Shown: piece after piece, positions 59,324-64,000 of the stretch
Layout of the letters: each line of letters begins with the position of its first letter
Position numbering within the stretch: the stretch's first letter is position 1
Assembly (NCBI GenBank): GCA_029779535.1
Contig: JAKPAG010000128.1
Coordinates: forward strand, 62,001-126,000
DNA: 64,000 nt
Origin: Pseudomonadota bacterium
GTDB taxonomy: Bacteria; Pseudomonadota; Alphaproteobacteria; Sphingomonadales; Sphingomonadaceae
Direction: 5' to 3'
Position numbers and translations under genes: made by a program
The notes under the pieces: model-generated
Told to the model about the DNA's origin: nothing
The model's input: the letters and a program-made list of their open reading frames with translations, nothing else
The model's database searches: none

Positions 59324-61153
59324 CTAACCCCGTTTCCTCGCGGCTTCCTTGGCCGCCTTGCGCGCCGCCGCTTCGGCCTCCTTGCGCGCCTGGTAGGTAT
59401 CGTAACGCGGCTTGAGACTCTGCTCGACTTCGGCAACGGTAATCACCCGGTCGCGCTGCGCGGCCAGGTCCGCCGGCAGCGCCTGGCTATCGACCAGCCG
59501 CACCCGGAACTGGGATTCAAAGCCCGAATCGGTGGTGGTGCCGCCGCCGCCGTAGTAGCCATACATCGTGGTGGTACGGGCAATCGTCCGGTCCGACAGG
59601 ATCACGAAGGCATCCTTGCCTTCCTGCCGGGCATAGTTGGCGATCGCCAGCAGGCCCATTTCCTCGACCAGGCTGCGGCTACCGACCAGGCTTTCATAGC
59701 GCACGGTGCGCACTTCCCCGTCGCCTTCCTTGCTTTGCGAATAGCCCGAACCGTCGCTGAACAACCACTTGCTGGCGGTAGAGGCCAGTTTCGGGATCTG
59801 GTCGAGCGTTTCGATCCGGGGCAGCCGTGCGCCCAGCTCGCGTGGCTGCAACCGGATCACGTCGCCCAGCACCCGCTGGAGCAGATCGGCCGCCAACAGC
59901 TTCGCATCGGCGCCTTCCGGCCCGCTGTGGGTCTTGCCAAAGTGATCCAGCTGTTCAACCACGCCCGGCACCAGGTCGCCCTTATGCTTGAACTGGCCCA
60001 GCTGCTTGATCAGGTCCGGCAGGCTGGCTTCCACCAAGGTGCGGCGCTGCACGGTCAGTCGGCTCCATTCGTCAACCATCTCGCCCAGATCGGCGGCATC
60101 GATCTTCCGCTGTTCATAGGCCTTGAGCTGGCTGCGTGAAGGCTTGCGGGTCTGGTCGGTGATCAGCGCAAGGTCAGGCCCGACATATTCGCCGATCGCC
60201 TGGCGCGCGGCGGCGAAGTGAGCCTTGGCCTTGTCCTCATCGCCCAGTGCCGAGGCGACATAGGCCTTGATGCAATCATAGCGCAGCCGTTCGGCCAGCT
60301 CATCCTTGGCTCCGCTGTCGCCGCGCAGGGTCCACCCGCCGCTGAGCCGCGGATCGACCAGCGACATGCGCTCTGCCGCCGCGCTCGACTTCGCGTGTTC
60401 GCCCTGCATCAGGTACAGGAACACCAGGAACCGGGTGACGTCGGGGTCGATCCGCTCGCGCTGCTCCAGGCGCCGGGCCAGCGCGGCCAGATCGCCGGTA
60501 AAGGTTCCTTCCAAGGCATCGGCGGCCGCCACAACGCTCATCGACCAGGGCCGCGCGGTGCGGATTTCATCCACGATCTTCAGCGCCTTGTCGCGTTCCC
60601 CCAGGCCGTTGTGCGCATAGGCGCGCAGCATCAGGTTGCCGATTCGGCCCGAGGTATCCCACAACGGATCTGGCCGTTCGGCGGCCAACGCATCGCCCGC
60701 ATCCAGCGTGGCCAGCGCGTCCTTTTGCCCGCCCGGCAGGTTGAGCAAGGCAAGCGCGCGGTGCTGCAACAATTCGTCCCGGCGCAGCCAGGTCTGCGAC
60801 GGGTCAAATGGCTGGCCCAGCAGGCGGTTGCAGGCATCGAACTTGTTCTGGACCATCCAGTCCTTGAGCTCGCCCGCGTTCCTGCAGATCGGCAGGTCAG
60901 CGAAGATCGCGTTGCGACGCGCCTTGTCCGCCTTGGGATCGACGGGGCCGGACGGCGCCGGGGCGGGTTGCGGAATCGGTCCGCGATCAACCTGCCTGGG
61001 GACAGGCGGAGCCGGCGGCGCCGCAATGATCGGGGGCGGCGGCGCTGGCGGCGGAACCAGCTTGACCACCGGCGGCTTGGCCGGCGCTGCCTGAACGACA
61101 GTTACCGGCAGCAACGCCGCCGCAACACCCAGAACCCGATACCTGCGCGCCAT
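59324..61153 (-). CDS. Exported helical-repeat protein, function unknown
   Basis: A 609-residue protein. Signal peptide ends near AAPA (residue 25); residues 26-72 are a Pro-rich linker; the body has TPR-like helical repeats (GDEDKAKAHFAAARQ, NGLGERDKALKIVDE); a Gly/Tyr/Thr patch (YGYYGGGGTTT) lies near 543-553; the last 25 residues are an Ala/Lys/Glu helix. Probably periplasmic. It is outside the catabolic set and divergent from another Pro-rich repeat protein. Function not recognised. Confidence 0.72.
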   Translation of the reverse strand: MARRYRVLGVAAALLPVTVVQAAPAKPPVVKLVPPPAPPPPIIAAPPAPPVPRQVDRGPIPQPAPAPSGPVDPKADKARRNAIFADLPICRNAGELKDWMVQNKFDACNRLLGQPFDPSQTWLRRDELLQHRALALLNLPGGQKDALATLDAGDALAAERPDPLWDTSGRIGNLMLRAYAHNGLGERDKALKIVDEIRTARPWSMSVVAAADALEGTFTGDLAALARRLEQRERIDPDVTRFLVFLYLMQGEHAKSSAAAERMSLVDPRLSGGWTLRGDSGAKDELAERLRYDCIKAYVASALGDEDKAKAHFAAARQAIGEYVGPDLALITDQTRKPSRSQLKAYEQRKIDAADLGEMVDEWSRLTVQRRTLVEASLPDLIKQLGQFKHKGDLVPGVVEQLDHFGKTHSGPEGADAKLLAADLLQRVLGDVIRLQPRELGARLPRIETLDQIPKLASTASKWLFSDGSGYSQSKEGDGEVRTVRYESLVGSRSLVEEMGLLAIANYARQEGKDAFVILSDRTIARTTTMYGYYGGGGTTTDSGFESQFRVRLVDSQALPADLAAQRDRVITVAEVEQSLKPRYDTYQARKEAEAAARKAAKEAARKRG

Positions 61154-61203
61154 CCTACCCCCTGTATCCTGTCATGCCCTGCGTAAAATTTCCCTCTGCC
61201 GCT

Positions 61204-61231
61204 GGCATTTGCGATGGATACTTCAAATGCC
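61204..61231. promoter_or_regulatory. 8-bp inverted repeat between divergent repeat-protein genes
   Basis: GGCATTTG (61204-61211) and CAAATGCC (61224-61231) form a perfect inverted repeat with a 12-bp spacer, midway in the 120-bp region between the genes at 59324-61153 and 61274-62455. It could be a shared operator. Confidence 0.45.
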
Positions 61232-61273
61232 GGCCGGGGCAAGCTAACGCCAATGCCGAAGGGGGAGAAAATC

Positions 61274-62455
61274 ATGCGACTTGCGAAAAAAAGCATATTG
61301 GCCCTGCTGGCAGCAGCGCTCTGCAGCGCGGTCCCCGCCGCGCAGGCCGCGCCGCTTCGCCCCATACCGGTGCCCGCGCCCGCCCCGCCGCCACCCCCGC
61401 CGAGCGGCAAGGGCGCGCCTGCCCCCGAAACGGCATTGCTGCTGTCGCCCGAGGAAGCCGCGAAGCTGGGCGCCGCCGCACTGGAGCGCAAGGACCACGT
61501 CGAGGCAGCGCGCCTGCTGCCGCGCGGCTGCGATGGCAAGGTGGCCCGCGCCTGTTTCAATCTCGCTGACATGTACCGCAGCGGGCGCGGGCTGAACCGC
61601 GACAGGACGCGGGCGATCGAGCTGTTCACCAAGGCGTGCGAGCTGGGCGAGATGGAAGCCTGCGAGGACCTGTCGGCAATGACGTTGGCTGAGGCCAAGA
61701 CCGACGAGGACAAGCGCGCCTCGACCGCGCTGCTGCAGCGCGCCTGCGACGGCAACCGGGGCTCGGCCTGTTCGGACCTCGGCTATCGCCAGGAGCGCGG
61801 CCTCGGCGCCGACAAGGACCCCGGCCTGGCCCGCGCCAACTGGCTCAAGGCCTGCGAGCTCAACTATGGCCTGGGCTGCTCCAACGCCTCGCTCGCGCTC
61901 AGCGCCCCGATCGGCGGCCCGGCCGACGAGGTGCAGGCGCTGGTCCTCGCCCGCAAGGGCTGCGATCTGTCGAACATGGAAGCCTGTGACCGCGCCGGCC
62001 TGCTGATCGAGGAACGCAAGCCCCTCAACCAGCTCAAGGACAAGCGCCCCGATCACACCGAGGCGCGCAACCTTTATGCCGCCGGCTGCTTCAAGGATCA
62101 CGGCCGCTCATGCTACGACTATGCGCGGATGCTCGACGAAGGCCGGGGCGGCCCCAAGGACAAGTCGGGCGCGCGTGTCGCCTATGCCACGTCCTGCAAG
62201 CAGGACTATTCCGGAGGCTGCGCCGGGCTGGGCTACATGTTCGAAAACGGACGCGGCGGGCCGGCAGACATCGCCAAGGCGGTCGAATATTACGACATGG
62301 CCTGCGAGATGCGGGGCGTGTGGGGCTGCAATTCGATGGCCCGGCTCTACAGATCGGGGCTGGGCGTGCCGCTCAACGCGCAGATGAGCCTGGCCTATAC
62401 CGCGCGGGCCTGCGAATTCGGCTCGGAATGGGCCTGCCGCCAGTTGGGCCGCTGA
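61274..62455 (+). CDS. Exported Sel1/Hcp-like cysteine-rich repeat protein
   Basis: A 393-residue protein. Signal peptide MRLAKKSILALLAAAL to AQA (about residue 27), a Pro-rich stretch (33-50), then about eight Sel1-type repeats of 36-40 residues carrying paired Cys, for example ACFNLADMYRSGRG and GGCAGLGYMFENGRG. The Cys spacing resembles Helicobacter Hcp proteins, where they form disulfides, so a periplasmic location fits. ATG 61274 with GGGGGAG upstream. Role unknown; perhaps envelope protein contacts. Confidence 0.83.
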   Translation: MRLAKKSILALLAAALCSAVPAAQAAPLRPIPVPAPAPPPPPPSGKGAPAPETALLLSPEEAAKLGAAALERKDHVEAARLLPRGCDGKVARACFNLADMYRSGRGLNRDRTRAIELFTKACELGEMEACEDLSAMTLAEAKTDEDKRASTALLQRACDGNRGSACSDLGYRQERGLGADKDPGLARANWLKACELNYGLGCSNASLALSAPIGGPADEVQALVLARKGCDLSNMEACDRAGLLIEERKPLNQLKDKRPDHTEARNLYAAGCFKDHGRSCYDYARMLDEGRGGPKDKSGARVAYATSCKQDYSGGCAGLGYMFENGRGGPADIAKAVEYYDMACEMRGVWGCNSMARLYRSGLGVPLNAQMSLAYTARACEFGSEWACRQLGR

Positions 62456-62465
62456 CCGGGCTGGA

Positions 62466-62924
62466 TCAGCCCCGCCCGCGATAGCTGGCCACGCCCTGGT
62501 CGGGCACCCACAACCCTTCGGGAGCGGCGCCGCTTTGCCAGAACACGTCGATCGGGATGCCGCCGCGCGGATACCAGTAGCCGCCGATCCGCAGCCAGCG
62601 CGGCTGCATTTCGGTGAACAGGCGCTGGCCGATGCCCACGGTCACGTCCTCGTGAAAGCCGGCATGGTTGCGGAAGCTGCCAAGGAACAGCTTGAGGCTT
62701 TTCGATTCGACGATGGTTTCGCCTGGCGCATAGTCGATCACCAGGTGGGCGAAATCGGGCTGGCCGGTGACCGGGCACAGGCTGGTGAATTCGGGCACGG
62801 CGAACCGGGCCAGATAGAGTGTTCCCGGACGGGGATTGGGGACATAGTCCAGCACGGCCTCGTCCGGCGTTGCGGGAAGCGCGCTGGTCTGCCCCAGATG
62901 CAGGGGATTGAGTGTGACTGCCAT
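62466..62924 (-). CDS. queF: NADPH-dependent 7-cyano-7-deazaguanine reductase (QueF)
   Basis: A 152-residue type I QueF. Catalytic Cys50 is in [12 protein letters not shown] with Asp57, and the NADPH/substrate motif ESKSLKL (73-79) with SFRNH (83-87) is intact. It reduces preQ0 to preQ1 in queuosine tRNA modification. I use ATG 62924, which gives the family length; an upstream GTG reading to 62987 has an SD fused to the start codon and adds non-conserved residues. Confidence 0.93.
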   Translation of the reverse strand: MAVTLNPLHLGQTSALPATPDEAVLDYVPNPRPGTLYLARFAVPEFTSLCPVTGQPDFAHLVIDYAPGETIVESKSLKLFLGSFRNHAGFHEDVTVGIGQRLFTEMQPRWLRIGGYWYPRGGIPIDVFWQSGAAPEGLWVPDQGVASYRGRG

Positions 62925-63035
62925 GCAACGCGCCATGCCCTGATCGCAGGCGCGATACAAGTCAGCGGTTGGAAGGCGCGGGTTCACTCCCTATTCAGGC
63001 CCCGGACCGGCATGGGCCGGGGATGGAACGGGACG

Positions 63036-64000
63036 ATGCCGCGTAACGGAAATACACTTTTCAGGGCTGGGCGAGCGCCGGCATTGGCCGCCGCGCTGGG
63101 CGCGCTGCTGACCGCCGTGCCGCTGGCCGCGCAGGCGAGCGGCGACTATCGCCTGCCGGGCGCCGCGGCATCGCCCGGCAGCCGCGCCGCCGGTCCGGTC
63201 GATCCGACAGATCCGACCATCGGCCTGCCGCGCACGCGGCCCAGCGCCACGCCATCGCCCGCCCCCCCCGCGCCGATAGCCAGCCCGAGTGCCACGCCCC
63301 GCCCCACTCCTGCGCCGAGCGCCGCCGCCTCGCCCCGTCCTGCTGCGCCGCGTCCGCTTGCAACCAGCCAGGCTAGGCCCGCCGCGACCCAGCCCGCGCC
63401 CACTGCCGTTCCCTCCCCGGATGCCCCGGCCACCTCAGCGCCGATTGCCCCGATTGCGGCACCTCCTTCACCCAGCGCATTGCCCGCCCCCCTGCCGGCT
63501 GCGGAGACCGCACCGCTTGCGTCCGAACCGCTTGACTGGCGTCCCTGGACAGGTGGCGCCGCACTCCTGCTGGCATTGCTGGGCGCACTGGTGTGGTGGC
63601 GGCGGCGCAAGCCTGCCCATCCCGTGGCGGATTTCGAACCGCCGCTGGTGGCCGCGCCCGCCGCGCCTGATGCCCACGCCCCAGCGCAGCCTGCCGCGCC
63701 CATCGCTGCGCCGTCCGAACCGGCCGCCGCCGCGGCTCCCGCCGGCCTTGCCCTGTCGCTGGAAGCGCGGCGGATGACCGCATCGCTGATGGCCACCACG
63801 CTCAGCTATGCGATCCGCCTGACCAACACCGGCCCGGCCCCGCTCGCGGCCGTGGCGGTGGAAGGCGACCTGGTCTCGGCCCATGCCTCGCTGCCGGTCG
63901 AACGCCAGATCGCCAATGACAGCCACCGCCTCGAACTGCGCCATGCCCACGTCGCCCTGGCGCCCGGGGAAAGCATTGAATTTACTGGTGACATGCGCCT
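63036..64000 (+). CDS. Proline/alanine-rich single-pass membrane protein, 3' end outside window
   Basis: The frame from ATG 63036 stays open to the window end (321 codons). Signal peptide to about residue 34 (VPLAAQAS), then roughly 130 residues of Pro/Ala/Ser-rich low complexity, a transmembrane helix at about 173-188 (GGAALLLALLGALVWW) followed by RRRK, a second Pro/Ala-rich stretch, and a beta-rich domain from about 238 (ARRMTASLMATTLSYAIRLTN). Topology suggests a long periplasmic arm and a cytoplasmic domain. Family not recognised. Confidence 0.7.
   Translation, partial: MPRNGNTLFRAGRAPALAAALGALLTAVPLAAQASGDYRLPGAAASPGSRAAGPVDPTDPTIGLPRTRPSATPSPAPPAPIASPSATPRPTPAPSAAASPRPAAPRPLATSQARPAATQPAPTAVPSPDAPATSAPIAPIAAPPSPSALPAPLPAAETAPLASEPLDWRPWTGGAALLLALLGALVWWRRRKPAHPVADFEPPLVAAPAAPDAHAPAQPAAPIAAPSEPAAAAAPAGLALSLEARRMTASLMATTLSYAIRLTNTGPAPLAAVAVEGDLVSAHASLPVERQIANDSHRLELRHAHVALAPGESIEFTGDMR

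Noticed and set aside
62925..62987. N-terminal extension of QueF from a GTG at 62987
   Set aside because: The SD-like AGGGA touches the GTG without spacing, and the extra 21 residues do not fit the type I QueF length.
1..64000. tRNA, rRNA, IS elements, phage genes, CRISPR arrays
   Set aside because: No cloverleaf-like stretch, transposase motif, terminal inverted repeat or regular spaced repeat was noticed. A tRNAscan or ISfinder search would be decisive.

Overview
The window is GC-rich DNA from an alphaproteobacterium, most likely a sphingomonad (Novosphingobium/Sphingobium-like). The reasons are the TonB receptors with sphingomonad-type VTAQKR and VTANKR boxes, the density of SDR, Rieske and SnoaL-like genes, gene-to-gene ATGA/GTGA/TGATG coupling, and SD sequences of GGGAGAGG type. 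Positions 1 to about 59,300 are almost one continuous catabolic region for a steroid-like or other polycyclic terpenoid substrate. The last 4.7 kb is ordinary chromosome (periplasmic repeat proteins, queF, a proline-rich membrane protein). I see no tRNA, rRNA, IS element, phage gene or CRISPR array, and no gene-free stretch longer than 300 bp.

Layout. 1-4952 (+): the tail of an FAD dehydrogenase, EthD, sulfotransferase, SDR, DUF1214, SRPBCC and SnoaL proteins. 4988-9160 (-): OmpA, an SDR and a TonB receptor. 9305-12083 (+): DUF1254/DUF1214 protein, SnoaL and acid phosphatase. 12080-20104 (-): a nine-gene operon around a KstD-type dehydrogenase with five SDRs. 20216-22646 (+): SDR, EthD and an AraC regulator. 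22881-32061 (+): SDR, two acyl-CoA ligases, an unusual amidohydrolase-fold protein, Rieske oxygenase, exported amidase and an alkylsulfatase-like hydrolase. 32058-33583 (-): SDR and an XRE-like regulator. 33727-38501 (+): amidohydrolase, Coq4-like protein, SDR and MFS. 38498-45859: an SDR (-), then HSL-type hydrolase, SnoaL, two Lrp/AsnC regulators, Rieske and TonB receptor (+). 45972-49881: an SDR (-), then OYE-type reductase, acyl-CoA carboxylase carboxyltransferase and SnoaL (+). 49936-53175 (-): extradiol dioxygenase, HsaA-like monooxygenase and Rieske. 53375-59298 (+): flavin reductase, a second Coq4-like protein, a second amidohydrolase, SnoaL and a two-gene acyl-CoA dehydrogenase.

Inferred logic. 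TonB receptors and MFS move the substrate. The SDRs, KstD-like flavoprotein, OYE and SnoaL proteins would oxidise, desaturate and dehydrate the rings. CoA ligases plus the ChsE1/ChsE2-sized acyl-CoA dehydrogenase pair would shorten an acid side chain. Rieske oxygenases and the HsaA/HsaB/HsaC-like set would open an aromatised ring. This resembles what is known of bile-salt and steroid breakdown in Sphingomonadaceae, but the true substrate cannot be read from the sequence.

The least explained elements are the duplicated Coq4-like/amidohydrolase gene pair, an amidohydrolase-fold protein without its metal ligands, and a recurrent TGCGTAWC element in most of the divergent promoters.
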